Source: Mycobacterium sp. AT1 (GTDB lineage Bacteria; Actinomycetota; Actinomycetes; Mycobacteriales; Mycobacteriaceae). Taken from it: 64,000 nucleotides of DNA. Both the position numbers and the translations under genes were made by a program. The stretch spans positions 62,001 through 126,000 of the forward strand of contig NZ_MVOC01000036.1 of NCBI RefSeq assembly GCF_002043095.1. Reading direction: 5' to 3'. Below are positions 1-9,345 of the stretch, piece after piece. Each line of letters starts with the position of its first letter. The stretch's first letter is position 1. The notes beneath the pieces were generated by a model, which searched no databases, was not told where the DNA came from, and saw only the letters and a list, made by a program, of their open reading frames with translations.

Positions 1-1
1 C

Positions 2-1573
2 GTCCTGGCCACCACGGGGCTCGCCGACCGCGACTTCCTCGCCACCCACTGCACGGGGTACCCACGGTTCGAGCGGTACCTGCTCGGCCTGGTCGACGGC
101 GTCGCCAAGTCACCGGAGTGGGCGGCCGAGATCAGCGGGCTTCCCGCCGAGAGCCTGGTCGCGCTGGCCCGCCGGATGGCCGACGCACGCACGATGGTGA
201 TGGTGAGCTGGTCGCTGCAGCGGGTCCGCTACGGCGAACAAGCCCCCTGGATGGGGCTGACGCTCGCGGCGATGCTTGGCCAAATCGGGATTCCGGGAGG
301 CGGTTTCGGCCACGGCTACGGCTCGCAGAACGAAGTCGGCATGGCACCGATCCGGTGCCGATTGCCGACGTTCCCGCAGGGGCACAATCCCGTTACGACC
401 TTCATTCCGGTGGCCGCCGTCAGCGACATGTTGCTTCACCCCGGCGAGCAGTTCGACTACAACGGCCGCACGCTCACCTACCCGGACGTCAAGTGCGTGT
501 ACTGGGCAGGCGGCAACCCGTTCCACCATCACCAGAACCTCCCCCGGCTGCGGCGGGCGCTCGGGCGCGTCGACACCGTGGTCGTGCACGACCCGTACTG
601 GACGGCCATGGCCAAGCATGCCGACGTCGTCGTACCGTCCACCACACCCTTCGAACGCGACGACTACTCGGGTTCGCGCAACGATCCGCGGTTGGTGGCG
701 ATGCCCGCCCTTGCCGAGCCGTACGCGCAGTCACGCGACGACTACGAGACGTTCGCGGCGATGGCCCGGCGACTCGGCTTCGGCGACCAGTTCACCGAGG
801 GCCGCACCGCCGGCGAGTGGCTGGTGCACTTGTACGAAAAGTGGTCGGCCGAGGTCGATTTCGAGGTGCCGACCTTCGACGAGTTCTGGGCTGCGGGGCA
901 CCTCGTGCTGCCCACCGACGCCGGAATCTCGCTGCTCGCCGACTTCCGGGCCGATCCGGTCGCCCACCGCCTCGCAACCCCCAGTGGGCGCATCGAGATC
1001 TTCTCCGACGACATCGACGGGTTCGGCTACGACGACTGCGCGGGCCATCCCACGTGGTACGAGCCGCAGGAGTGGTTGAGCGGTCCCCGCGCGGCGGCGT
1101 ATCCGCTGCATCTGCTGGCCAATCAACCTGCGACGCGGTTGCACGGGCAACTCGACGGCGGCAAGACCAGCCTGGACTCGAAGATTCAGGGGCGCGAACC
1201 GATTCGCATGCATCCCGACGACGCCAGGAGTCGCGGCGTGGCCGCCGGCGAGGTGGTGCGGGTGTTCAACGACCGCGGATCGTGCCTGGCCGGCGTCGTC
1301 GTCGACGACGGGCTGCGGCACGGAGTCGTCCAGTTGTCGACCGGGGCCTGGTATGACCCAGAGGATCCGGCGGACCCGGACGCGATGTGCGTGCACGGCA
1401 ATCCGAACGTCCTCACCGCGGACGTCGGAACGTCGTCGTTGGCCAAGGGCTGCACCGGCGCTCACGTGCTGGTGGAGGTCGAGAAGTTCGACCGGCCGTT
1501 GCCGCCGGTGCGGGCACACGAGCCGCCGACGATCGTCGGGCGACCGAATGGCCGCCCGACGGTCGAAAGCTAA
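2..1573 (+). CDS. Molybdopterin oxidoreductase, C-terminal part (biotin sulfoxide/DMSO reductase type)
   Basis: The gene is cut by the left window edge: the frame is open from base 2 and ends at TAA 1571-1573, leaving 523 residues. The visible part has FLATHCTGYPRFERYLLG near its start, a NPFHHHQN stretch, and DVVVPSTTPFERDD, which are typical of the DMSO reductase family branch holding biotin sulfoxide, TMAO and DMSO reductases. The end (from about residue 400) is the small beta-barrel domain that closes over the bis-MGD cofactor. Such enzymes reduce S- or N-oxides; the exact substrate cannot be told. The N-terminus, including any Tat signal and the Mo ligand, lies outside. It converges on the helicase gene with 3 bases between the stops. 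Confidence 0.85.
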   Translation, partial: VLATTGLADRDFLATHCTGYPRFERYLLGLVDGVAKSPEWAAEISGLPAESLVALARRMADARTMVMVSWSLQRVRYGEQAPWMGLTLAAMLGQIGIPGGGFGHGYGSQNEVGMAPIRCRLPTFPQGHNPVTTFIPVAAVSDMLLHPGEQFDYNGRTLTYPDVKCVYWAGGNPFHHHQNLPRLRRALGRVDTVVVHDPYWTAMAKHADVVVPSTTPFERDDYSGSRNDPRLVAMPALAEPYAQSRDDYETFAAMARRLGFGDQFTEGRTAGEWLVHLYEKWSAEVDFEVPTFDEFWAAGHLVLPTDAGISLLADFRADPVAHRLATPSGRIEIFSDDIDGFGYDDCAGHPTWYEPQEWLSGPRAAAYPLHLLANQPATRLHGQLDGGKTSLDSKIQGREPIRMHPDDARSRGVAAGEVVRVFNDRGSCLAGVVVDDGLRHGVVQLSTGAWYDPEDPADPDAMCVHGNPNVLTADVGTSSLAKGCTGAHVLVEVEKFDRPLPPVRAHEPPTIVGRPNGRPTVES

Positions 1574-1576
1574 GCG

Positions 1577-2971
1577 CTAGGAGCTGGTCTGGGCCCGACC
1601 CGAGCCGGCGGAGCGGGGGCGACGGGGTCCACCGCCGCGACGGGCGCCGCCACCGGAGGCACCCGGTCGACCACCGGCGGCGTTGCCGCGGAACGGGGAG
1701 CCGTTGCCTCGGCCGGAGCCACCGGTGCCGCGGCCTCCGCCGCCACCACCACGCGACGGCGGCGTGGCCGGACGCACGGGGGGCTCGCGATGCGGTGCGA
1801 TTTCGCCGACGAGCTCGATGACGCTCGCCGAATCGGCGCGCACCTGCTGCGGCGCAGCCGTGATGCCGGCCTTGCGCAGCAATTGCTGGGTGTCCCTGCG
1901 CTGCTCGGGCAGGACCACGGTCACGACGTCGCCTGCGCTGCCGGCACGCGCGGTACGACCGGAGCGGTGCAGGTACGCCTTGTGCTCGACGGGCGGGTCG
2001 ACGTGCACGACCAGCTGGACGTCGTCGACGTGGACGCCGCGCGCGGCGATGTCGGTCGCGACGAGAACGCGTGCGTCACCGGAACTGAAGGCCGCGAGGT
2101 TGCGGTCGCGGGCCGGCTGCGACAGGTTGCCGTGCAAGTCGACTGACGGAACTCCCGCGTCGGTGAGCTGCTTGGCGAGCTTGCGCGCCTGATGCTTGGT
2201 GCGCATGAACAGGATTCGACGACCGGTACCCGAGGCGAGCAAGTGCACCAGCTGCGACTTCTCGGCTGCGCCGGAGACGTGAAAGACGTGGTGCGTCATG
2301 GCAACTGGCGGGGCGTCGACCTCGTCGACCGAGTGGGTGACGGGGTTGTGCAGAAAGCGGTTGACGAGCTTGTCGACGCCGTTGTCCAGTGTCGCCGAGA
2401 AGAGCAGCCGCTGTCCGCTGGGCGGGGTGGCGGCCAGGATGCGCGTCACGCCGGGCAGGAAGCCAAGGTCGGCCATGTGGTCGGCCTCGTCGAGAACCGT
2501 GATTTGCACGGCGTCCAGCGCGATGTGGCGCTGCTTCATCAGGTCTTCGAGGCGGCCGGGGCAGGCGACGACGATGTCGACCCCTGCGCGCAGCGCGGAC
2601 ACCTGACGACTCTGCGACACGCCACCGAAGATGGTGGTGACGTTCATGCCGAGCGCGGCGGCCAGGGGCTCGATGACGGCCGTGATCTGGGTGGCGAGCT
2701 CACGGGTCGGCGCCAGGACCAGACCGGTCGGCTTGGACGGGCGCCGTTGTCCGCCGGCGAGCCGCGCGACCAGCGGGATGGAGAAGGCGAGCGTCTTTCC
2801 GCTGCCGGTCTTTCCGCGACCGAGCACGTCGCGTCCGGCGAGCGTGTCCGGCAGGGTGCCAGTCTGGATCGGGAACGGGCTGGCGATGCCCTGGTCGGCG
2901 AGGACGCGACTGACGCGTTCCGGCACACCAAGGGATTCGAAGGTGGGTTCTCCGGGCAGTACTGAAGTCAT
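1577..2971 (-). CDS. DEAD-box ATP-dependent RNA helicase (RhlE-like)
   Basis: 464 residues, ATG start with AAAGG upstream. The helicase core is complete: Q motif (F11 to Q36), motif I GKTGSGKT (53-60), motif II DEAD (161-164), motif III SAT (192-194) and a motif VI HRSGRTARAG in the second RecA-like domain. From about residue 385 it carries a basic tail rich in glycine and arginine (RGG type), which in this family aids RNA binding. Expected role: ATP-driven unwinding of structured RNA in ribosome assembly, mRNA decay or cold growth. It stands alone between two genes and has a long upstream region (2972-3250). RhlE is the best family guess; the exact ortholog is uncertain. Confidence 0.93.
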   Translation of the reverse strand: MTSVLPGEPTFESLGVPERVSRVLADQGIASPFPIQTGTLPDTLAGRDVLGRGKTGSGKTLAFSIPLVARLAGGQRRPSKPTGLVLAPTRELATQITAVIEPLAAALGMNVTTIFGGVSQSRQVSALRAGVDIVVACPGRLEDLMKQRHIALDAVQITVLDEADHMADLGFLPGVTRILAATPPSGQRLLFSATLDNGVDKLVNRFLHNPVTHSVDEVDAPPVAMTHHVFHVSGAAEKSQLVHLLASGTGRRILFMRTKHQARKLAKQLTDAGVPSVDLHGNLSQPARDRNLAAFSSGDARVLVATDIAARGVHVDDVQLVVHVDPPVEHKAYLHRSGRTARAGSAGDVVTVVLPEQRRDTQQLLRKAGITAAPQQVRADSASVIELVGEIAPHREPPVRPATPPSRGGGGGGRGTGGSGRGNGSPFRGNAAGGRPGASGGGARRGGGPRRPRSAGSGRAQTSS

Positions 2972-3250
2972 GTGTGAAAGTGCCTTTCCGGCATGGGTGC
3001 GGCCGCGTCTGCGCTAGACGAAAGGGGTCAGGCGAATACGTGGCTCGATGGGCGAGATTGCCGGTGGGCAATATCGATCGCCGCGAGAAGAGCTAGTGCA
3101 ATGCACTGATCGCCGGAATGCAGTGAGCCACGTCACTGTGACTGAAAGCACCGGGAAGATCGAGCGTTCCACGACGTGTCGACGGCGCGAGGCGACGCCA
3201 ACATTGACCCGAACTCTACCGCACTCCCGGGCCGTTACCGCCGTGGCGGC
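2972..3250. other. Intergenic region / long leader of the helicase gene
   Basis: 279 bases lie between the start of the helicase gene and the stop of hflX, both on the minus strand. No credible ORF is seen. The space is long for this window, so it probably holds the helicase promoter and a long 5' UTR. Short inverted repeats (CACTG/CAGTG near 3096-3125) are present but do not form a clear riboswitch or terminator. Confidence 0.4.
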
Positions 3251-4648
3251 CTACAACGTGACGAAGTCGGCAAGCGCGGCCGCGAGTGCCGCCGGTACTC
3301 GCGCCTTTATCCGCGTACCGGTTTCGGTGTGCTCGGTCGCGTCGACCCGTCCCTCGGCGTGCATCCGTGCGATGAGTTCGCCACGGTCGTACGGGATCGT
3401 GACGTCGACGGTGACGTCGGTGGGCTCCACCATCTCGCTCATCCGGCTACGCAACTGGTCGAGTCCGTCACCGGTGTGGGCCGAGACGAATACGGCGTCG
3501 GGCAGCGCGCGGCGCAACTGCGCAAGGCCGAGGCCCGTTGCGGCGTCAGTCTTGTTGACCACCAACAACTCTGGCGGAGGCGCGATGTCGTACTCGCGTA
3601 TCACCTCGTTGACGACCTGACGGACCGCGTTGACCTGAGCCAGCGGGTTCACGTCAGAGCCGTCGATTACGTGGATCAACAGTTCGGCGTCGACGACTTC
3701 TTCGAGGGTGGACCGGAACGCCTCGACCAACTGGGTCGGCAGGTGCCGGACGAATCCGACGGTGTCGGTCAGGACGAAGGGCCTGCCGTCTTCGAGATGT
3801 CCACGGCGCGTGGTGGGTTCGAGGGTGGCGAACAGTGCGTTCTCGACGAGTACCCCGGCGCCGGTAAGTGCGTTGAGCAGGCTGGACTTGCCTGCGTTGG
3901 TGTAGCCGACGATGGCTATCGACGCCGCGTCGCTGCGCAGCCGGCGCCCGCGCTGCGTGTCGCGGATCTTCTTCATGTCCTTGATTTCGCGCCGCAGCTT
4001 GGACATTCGTTCGCGGATCCGTCGACGATCGGTCTCGATCTTGGTCTCGCCGGGTCCGCGGGTGCCCACGCCGCCTCCGCTGCCGCCTGCGCCACCGCCC
4101 TGCCGTGACATCGACTCGCCCCAGCCGCGCAGCCTCGGGAGCATGTACTCCATTTGCGCAAAGGCGACCTGCGCCTTGCCCTCCGCGGAGGTGGCGTGCT
4201 GGGCGAAGATGTCGAGGATCAGCGCGGTGCGGTCGACGACCTTGACCTTGACGGCCTTCTCGAGCGCGTTGAGCTGTCCGGGGGTCAGCTCGCCGTCGCA
4301 GATGACGGTGTCGGCGCCGGTGGCCACGACGACGTCGCGCAACTCCTTCGCCTTGCCGGAGCCGATGTAGGTTCCCGCGTCGGGTTTGTCGCGGCGCTGC
4401 ACCATGCCTTCGAGCACCTCGGACCCCGCCGTCTCGGCGAGCGCGGCCAATTCGGCCATGCTGGCGTCGGCGTCGGCAGCGGTGCCGTCGGTCCATACGC
4501 CGACGAGGACCACTCGTTCGAGCCGGAGTTGGCGGTACTCGACTTCGGTGACGTCGGTCAGCTCGGTCGAGAGACCGGCGACCCGGCGAAGGGCCGAACG
4601 GTCGTCCAGGTCGAGTTCGCCCGTGCTGGGCAGTCTGGGAGTTGTCAT
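3251..4648 (-). CDS. hflX: GTPase HflX
   Basis: 465 residues from ATG 4648. The N-terminal HflX domain carries AGTYIGSGKA (91-100). A helical linker with a glycine patch (about 183-195) and GPGETKIETDRR (198-209) precedes the G domain, with P-loop GYTNAGKSS (248-256), G2-region threonines and DTVGF. HflX is a ribosome-associated GTPase that splits stalled 70S ribosomes; in mycobacteria it is linked to heat, hypoxia and macrolide-lincosamide response. An in-frame GTG at 4684 would overlap the end of dapF by 14 bases and add 12 residues; GGGG lies 16 bases before the ATG, so the start is not settled. Likely co-transcribed behind miaA-dapF. Confidence 0.95.
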   Translation of the reverse strand: MTTPRLPSTGELDLDDRSALRRVAGLSTELTDVTEVEYRQLRLERVVLVGVWTDGTAADADASMAELAALAETAGSEVLEGMVQRRDKPDAGTYIGSGKAKELRDVVVATGADTVICDGELTPGQLNALEKAVKVKVVDRTALILDIFAQHATSAEGKAQVAFAQMEYMLPRLRGWGESMSRQGGGAGGSGGGVGTRGPGETKIETDRRRIRERMSKLRREIKDMKKIRDTQRGRRLRSDAASIAIVGYTNAGKSSLLNALTGAGVLVENALFATLEPTTRRGHLEDGRPFVLTDTVGFVRHLPTQLVEAFRSTLEEVVDAELLIHVIDGSDVNPLAQVNAVRQVVNEVIREYDIAPPPELLVVNKTDAATGLGLAQLRRALPDAVFVSAHTGDGLDQLRSRMSEMVEPTDVTVDVTIPYDRGELIARMHAEGRVDATEHTETGTRIKARVPAALAAALADFVTL

Positions 4649-4670
4649 GTAGTTGGAGATATTGCCCCTT

Positions 4671-5576
4671 TTAGGTGGTGTCACGCATTCGAATATTTGA
4701 AAGCTGGGTTCGCCACCAGTCGTCGGACAGCTCGCCTTGGGCCACCAGCACCGATGGTCCGCGCAGATAGCTGGTGGTGTCGGTGATCGTCACGGTGACC
4801 TGACCACCGGGTATCCGCACGGCGAGGGTGCCCGTCTCAGCGCCCTGATGGCGCAGCGCGGCGACCGCGGCCGCGACGGTTCCCGTTCCGCAGGAACGGG
4901 TTTCGCCAACTCCGCGCTCGTGCACCCGCATCGTCACGCCGCCGTCGACCGGGGCGGTCAGCACTTCGACGTTCACGCCGTCGGGGAATTGCGCGGTGTC
5001 GAACGACACCGGTGCGGCGACGTCGAGGGCGGCGAGTTCCGCGTCGGTGAGGGTCCCGTCGACGCAGGCGAGGTGGGGATTTCCGACGTCGACGGCCAGC
5101 CCGTGGAATTCGCGGCCACCCGCTCCCCCGACGACGGCCGATCCGGTGCCGAACTGGTTGGCCTTGCCCATGTCCACCGTGACGTCGGCGGACAGATCCG
5201 TGACGTCGCGCAGGACGACCTGGCGCGGGCCGGCCAACGAGCCGACGACGAACTCGTCGCGCTGCTCGAGTCCGCTGACCCGCAGGTAGTGGGCGAACAC
5301 GCGGACGCCGTTGCCGCACATCTGGGCGACGGAGCCGTCGGCGTTGCGGTAGTCCATGTACCAGTCGCCAGCGCCGAGGCCCTCGGGCATCCGGTCGAAC
5401 ACGCCCGCGGCCAGGGCGGCGTCGGCCGTGGTCACCCGCAGGACGCCGTCGGCACCGAGACCGCGGCGGCGGTCGCACAGCGCCGACACGGCGGCCGGCG
5501 TGAGCGTCAGGCGGGCACCGACGTCGGGCAGCACGACGAAGTCGTTCTCCGTACCGTGCCCCTTGGCGAACATCAC
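4671..5576 (-). CDS. dapF: Diaminopimelate epimerase
   Basis: 301 residues if read from GTG 5576; ATG 5573 is the next codon and equally possible. It converts LL- to meso-diaminopimelate for lysine and peptidoglycan cross-links. Both catalytic cysteines are present, C87 in MCGNG and C229 in RSCGTG, with the family N-terminus FAKGHGTENDF. Length is close to the usual 275-300. The frame stays open far upstream over miaA, but that extension has no homology logic. It starts 4 bases after the miaA stop, so the two are probably one transcript. Confidence 0.96.
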   Translation of the reverse strand: MMFAKGHGTENDFVVLPDVGARLTLTPAAVSALCDRRRGLGADGVLRVTTADAALAAGVFDRMPEGLGAGDWYMDYRNADGSVAQMCGNGVRVFAHYLRVSGLEQRDEFVVGSLAGPRQVVLRDVTDLSADVTVDMGKANQFGTGSAVVGGAGGREFHGLAVDVGNPHLACVDGTLTDAELAALDVAAPVSFDTAQFPDGVNVEVLTAPVDGGVTMRVHERGVGETRSCGTGTVAAAVAALRHQGAETGTLAVRIPGGQVTVTITDTTSYLRGPSVLVAQGELSDDWWRTQLSNIRMRDTT

Positions 5577-5580
5577 CTGT

Positions 5581-6501
5581 TCAGGATACGTGTTGGCGTA
5601 TTCGGAGCACGGCGTCGACGTTGCCGGGGTCGGACCCGTCGAGCCAATGGGTGCGGTGGTCGCGTCGGAACCACGAGCGCTGCCTTCGCACGTAGCGTCT
5701 GGTCCCGACGAAGGTGCGCTCCCTGGCCTCGGCGATTGCGGCGTCCCCTCCCCCGTCGGCGAGTGCCTCGAGCACCTGCGCATAACCAAGGGCACGCGAG
5801 GCGGTCACCCCCTCGCGGAGGCCGTGCTCCCGCAGGGCGGTCACCTCGTCGACCAGCCCGTCGTCGAACATTGCGTCGGTTCTGCGCTGTAACCGTTCGT
5901 CGAGACGTTCGGTGTCCCAATCCAATCCGACGATCACGGTGTCCCAGCGGGGTTCGCCTATCGTGGGTGCGCTCGCGGCGAACGGCCGGCCGGTCAGCTC
6001 CACCACCTCGAGTGCGCGTACGACGCGACGACCGTCGGTCGGCAGGATCGACGCGGCCGCATCGGCGTCGACGACGGCCAGCTCCCGGTGCAGGGCGGCG
6101 ACGCCGACGTCGGCGAGCCTGGCCTCCCAGCGTGCCCGCACGTCGGGGTCGGTCGCCGGGAACGCCCACTCGTCGAGCAGGGATTGGACGTACAGCATCG
6201 AGCCGCCGACGATCAGCGGCACCGCCCCACGGCCGAGGATGGCCTCGACGTCGTCGGTGGCGGCACCCTGATATCGGCCGACCGTCGCGGTCTCGGTGAC
6301 GTCGAGCACGTCGAGCTGGTGATGCGGGATCCCGCGCCGCTCGGCGACCGGCAGCTTCGCGGTGCCCACGTCCATCCCGCGGTAGAGCTGCATGGCGTCG
6401 GCGTTGACGATCTCACCGCCGAGCCGTTCGGCCAGGTCCAGCGCCAGGGCGCTCTTGCCCGTCCCGGTCGGCCCGATGACGGCGATGGGGCGAATCGTCA
6501 C
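5581..6501 (-). CDS. miaA: tRNA dimethylallyltransferase
   Basis: 306 residues from GTG 6501. MiaA adds a dimethylallyl group to N6 of A37 in tRNAs reading UNN codons; MiaB, further right in this window, then methylthiolates the same base. The P-loop GPTGTGKS (10-17) is at the N-terminus and the catalytic NADAMQLYRGMD segment follows. The C-terminal GTRRYVRRQRSWFRRD is the tRNA-binding signature. The GTG overlaps the TGA of the upstream gene by four bases (GTGA), pointing to translational coupling. The same frame is open for another 430 bases upstream, but a start there would bury the P-loop and is rejected. Confidence 0.96.
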   Translation of the reverse strand: MTIRPIAVIGPTGTGKSALALDLAERLGGEIVNADAMQLYRGMDVGTAKLPVAERRGIPHHQLDVLDVTETATVGRYQGAATDDVEAILGRGAVPLIVGGSMLYVQSLLDEWAFPATDPDVRARWEARLADVGVAALHRELAVVDADAAASILPTDGRRVVRALEVVELTGRPFAASAPTIGEPRWDTVIVGLDWDTERLDERLQRRTDAMFDDGLVDEVTALREHGLREGVTASRALGYAQVLEALADGGGDAAIAEARERTFVGTRRYVRRQRSWFRRDHRTHWLDGSDPGNVDAVLRIRQHVS

Positions 6502-7202
6502 TGTTCCGCTGCCCCGGGACGCCACGTCTCGACGGTGTATCCCACGCCGTAGGGGGCACCGCGGTAGAACTCGCGCGCCTGCCACGGCGACGTCCCCAGC
6601 AGGCCGGCCAGCACCTGGAAGGCCACCCGGCCCACGATCCCGTCGGGCAGCCGGGTCAACGCGTCGACGTCGCCGGCTGCCAGCGCGTCGTCCAGCGCCG
6701 CCTGGACCGGGACGGACTCGGGGTCGTGGCCGCCGGGTGCCGACGGCGTGAGCGTGTTCGCCCCGTCCGCGACCACGAGGACGCCGACGGGCTCGGGGGC
6801 CGCGTCGGCCTCGGCGCGCAGGGCCCGGCCCCTGGCGAGCGCGGCGTCGAGGGTGTGGTCGGCGGCGTAGACCCACACCTCGGCGCTGGCCGACGGGGCG
6901 TACGTCGTGCGCACCCAGCCTGCGACGAGGGCGCACAGCGGCAGGGGCTTCGGTGCGGCGGCGCCGGCCCCCGCGGACAGGGACACGCGCACGTCGGCGC
7001 CGTAGCCACCGAAGGTTCCGGCCGTCCCCGGTCCGATCACGTTGTCGGCGGCGCCGACGCCGACGACCAACCAGCGGCCGGGCAGCTCGGCGGCCGCCTG
7101 CGCCACCGCCGTCGACAGATCCTGCAGCTCAGCGGCCGCGCCGGTGGCCAATTCGGGTACCAGGACGGGCGCCGACGGTACGAGGGTGATGGCGGTGAGC
7201 AC
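6498..7202 (-). CDS. LigB-like conserved protein (Rv2728c family)
   Basis: 234 residues, GTG start. It opens with LTAITLVPSAPVLVPEL and is rich in alanine and valine. The position upstream of miaA and the general pattern match the mycobacterial Rv2728c family, which resembles class III extradiol ring-cleavage dioxygenases (LigB fold). No clear set of metal-binding histidines is visible, so catalysis is doubtful. The stop overlaps the miaA start. Function unknown; the neighbours suggest only co-expression with tRNA modification and lysine genes. Confidence 0.75.
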   Translation of the reverse strand: MLTAITLVPSAPVLVPELATGAAAELQDLSTAVAQAAAELPGRWLVVGVGAADNVIGPGTAGTFGGYGADVRVSLSAGAGAAAPKPLPLCALVAGWVRTTYAPSASAEVWVYAADHTLDAALARGRALRAEADAAPEPVGVLVVADGANTLTPSAPGGHDPESVPVQAALDDALAAGDVDALTRLPDGIVGRVAFQVLAGLLGTSPWQAREFYRGAPYGVGYTVETWRPGAAEQ

Positions 7203-7354
7203 GCCATCACGCTAGCCAGTCCGGTGCCCGAGGAACCCGCCGAGGGCAACTGCTAGTGCAAAGCCGTGGGCATGCTCGGGCCCGACCTGTTTCAATGTCG
7301 GGTGGAGCAAGCCATCAGGAGCACCGCTAACAGGCGCCGCGTTGCGCGGCAGGA

Positions 7355-7371
7355 GCGTGGGTCACCCACGC
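7355..7371. promoter_or_regulatory. Perfect palindrome before the DUF349 gene
   Basis: GCGTGGGT-C-ACCCACGC, two perfect 8-base arms around one base, ends 22 bases before the ATG at 7394. It could be an operator or form a hairpin in the 5' UTR. No regulator can be named. Confidence 0.45.
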
Positions 7372-7393
7372 GGAGGGCACGAGGTTCGAGAAC

Positions 7394-8728
7394 ATGACCA
7401 CAAGCGAATCAAGCGAAGCACCCAAGCCCGCACCCAAGCCCGTGCCCAGGCCAGGACCTCCGCGCCCCGCTCCACGGCCCGGCGCCGCACCAGCCGCCGT
7501 GGTGGTGCCGCCGACTGGCGACCCGCACCGGTTCGGCCGCGTCGACGACGACGGCACGGTGTGGCTGACCACCGCCGACGGCGAGCGCGTCGTCGGCTCG
7601 TGGCAGGCCGGTGAGCACGAGGCCGCCTACGCACACTTCGGGCGGCGCTACGACGACCTGGCCACCGAGGTGGCGCTGATGGAGCGCCGGCTCGCCTCCG
7701 GCACCGGGGACGCCCGCAAGATCAAGTCCGCTGCCGCGGCGTTGGCCGAGACCTTGCCGACGGCGTCGGTCCTCGGCGACGTCGACGCGTTGGCGGCCCG
7801 CCTCGCCGCCATCGTCGAGCAGGCCGACTCCCATGCCGCCGAAGAGCGGCAGAAGCGCGACGAGCACCGCGCCGCGCAGACTGCGCGCAAGGAGGCCCTG
7901 GCCGCGGAGGCCGAGGACATCGCCGCCAACGCGACGCAGTGGAAGTCCGCTGGCGACCGGCTGCGCGAGATCCTCGACGAGTGGCGCACCGTCACGGGCC
8001 TGGACCGCAAGACCGACGACGCGCTGTGGAAGCGCTATTCGGCGGCCCGCGAGACGTTCAACCGGCGCCGTGGCTCGCACTTCGCCGAGCTGGATCGCGA
8101 GCGCGTTGGCACCCGTCAGGCCAAGGAGGCGCTGTGCGAACGCGCCGAGCAGCTGGCCGACTCAACCGACTGGGGCGCCACCGCGTCCACGTTCCGCGAC
8201 ATGCTGACCGAATGGAAGGCGGCGGGCCGGGCCGCCAAGGACGTCGACGACGCCCTCTGGAAGCGGTTCAAGGCCGCCCAGGACAAGTTCTTCAAGGCGC
8301 GCAACGCCGTCAACGCCGAACGGGATGCGGAGTTCGAGGCGAACGCCGCGACCAAGGAGGCGCTGCTCGCCGAGGCCGAGGCCATCGACCTGTCCAACGC
8401 CGACGCCGCCAGGGCCGCGCTGCGCAGCATCGGCACCAAGTGGGACGACGTCGGCAAGGTTCCGCGCGAGCGGGCCCCCGAGTTCGAACGTCGCATGAAG
8501 GCCGTCGAGAAGAAGGTCCGCGACACCGCGTCAACCGGTGGTGGCACCGACCCGGAGGCTCAAGCCAGGGCCGACCAGTTCCGGCTGCGCGCCGAGCAGT
8601 ACGAGCAGCAGGCCGTCAAGGCCGAGGCTGCCGGTCGCACCAAGGACGCCGAGCAGGCCAGGGCCAGTGCCACGCAGTGGCGCGAGTGGGCCGAGGCCGC
8701 CGTCGCGGCACTCGGCAAGAAGCGCTAG
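7394..8728 (+). CDS. DUF349 domain protein (Rv2731 family)
   Basis: 444 residues. After a proline-rich start (about residues 8-38) come a small N-terminal domain and a long, charged alpha-helical body with repeated units of the DUF349 type, recognisable by ALWKRYSAARETFNRRR and ALWKRFKAAQDKFFKARNA at similar spacing. The end is strongly coiled-coil (EQYEQQAVKAEAAG). No enzyme motif and no signal peptide are seen, so it is probably cytoplasmic. The role of DUF349 proteins in mycobacteria is not known. Its stop shares the bases CTAG with the stop of the convergent membrane gene. Confidence 0.85.
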   Translation: MTTSESSEAPKPAPKPVPRPGPPRPAPRPGAAPAAVVVPPTGDPHRFGRVDDDGTVWLTTADGERVVGSWQAGEHEAAYAHFGRRYDDLATEVALMERRLASGTGDARKIKSAAAALAETLPTASVLGDVDALAARLAAIVEQADSHAAEERQKRDEHRAAQTARKEALAAEAEDIAANATQWKSAGDRLREILDEWRTVTGLDRKTDDALWKRYSAARETFNRRRGSHFAELDRERVGTRQAKEALCERAEQLADSTDWGATASTFRDMLTEWKAAGRAAKDVDDALWKRFKAAQDKFFKARNAVNAERDAEFEANAATKEALLAEAEAIDLSNADAARAALRSIGTKWDDVGKVPRERAPEFERRMKAVEKKVRDTASTGGGTDPEAQARADQFRLRAEQYEQQAVKAEAAGRTKDAEQARASATQWREWAEAAVAALGKKR

Positions 8729-9345
8729 AGACCCGGCTCGGGCGTCGGCCTCGCGGGACCGATTCCCTGGTCGGGGCGGTCGTCGAGGTCCAGCAGAGTC
8801 TTGCTCTGCCGTTCGGTGGCCAGCCTGCGTCGGTCCGCTTCGGCGGCCAACTGGACCGCCGTGCGCGACCACACCACCCTGGCCCAGTGGAATGACAGCA
8901 GGATCACCGCAATCCACGCGATGATCAGGCCGAAGCCGGGCCCCGGATGTGGCTCGGCAACCGTTTGGCGCGACCACACCGCCAGCATTCCGATCGGGCA
9001 CGCGACGGCCGACCCGGCCAGCGCGATCCACGCCAGGCCCCAGCGGCGGGTGAGCAGCGCGAGAATCGAGAACCCGACGCTGAACACCAATATCAGCCAG
9101 GTGAACACACGTGAGGGCAGCGCGATCGCTTCCCGGACCGCGGCGTCGGAGCCGACCAGGACGTCCAGACCGCGGGCACCGCCGGTGTGGGGCAGCACGA
9201 ACGACAGCAAGATGACGAACACCAGGATGGCGACGACCAAAGCCCTTGCGCCCGGATCGATCTCGCGGGCCACCCGGCGTTCGGCGTCTTCGAGGTCGCC
9301 CTTGAAGTCGTCGAAGCCCGGCTCGTTGCGCTTCTCGCGACTCAT
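8725..9345 (-). CDS. Membrane protein (Rv2732c family)
   Basis: 206 residues from ATG 9345, which overlaps the miaB stop by four bases (ATGA). A charged N-terminus (SREKRNEPGFDDFKGDLEDAERRVAREI) is followed by about four hydrophobic segments, beginning with ALVVAILVFVILLSFVL, and a charged tail. It is a conserved inner-membrane protein of unknown function, translationally coupled to miaB. Its stop shares CTAG with the DUF349 gene. Confidence 0.85.
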   Translation of the reverse strand: MSREKRNEPGFDDFKGDLEDAERRVAREIDPGARALVVAILVFVILLSFVLPHTGGARGLDVLVGSDAAVREAIALPSRVFTWLILVFSVGFSILALLTRRWGLAWIALAGSAVACPIGMLAVWSRQTVAEPHPGPGFGLIIAWIAVILLSFHWARVVWSRTAVQLAAEADRRRLATERQSKTLLDLDDRPDQGIGPARPTPEPGL

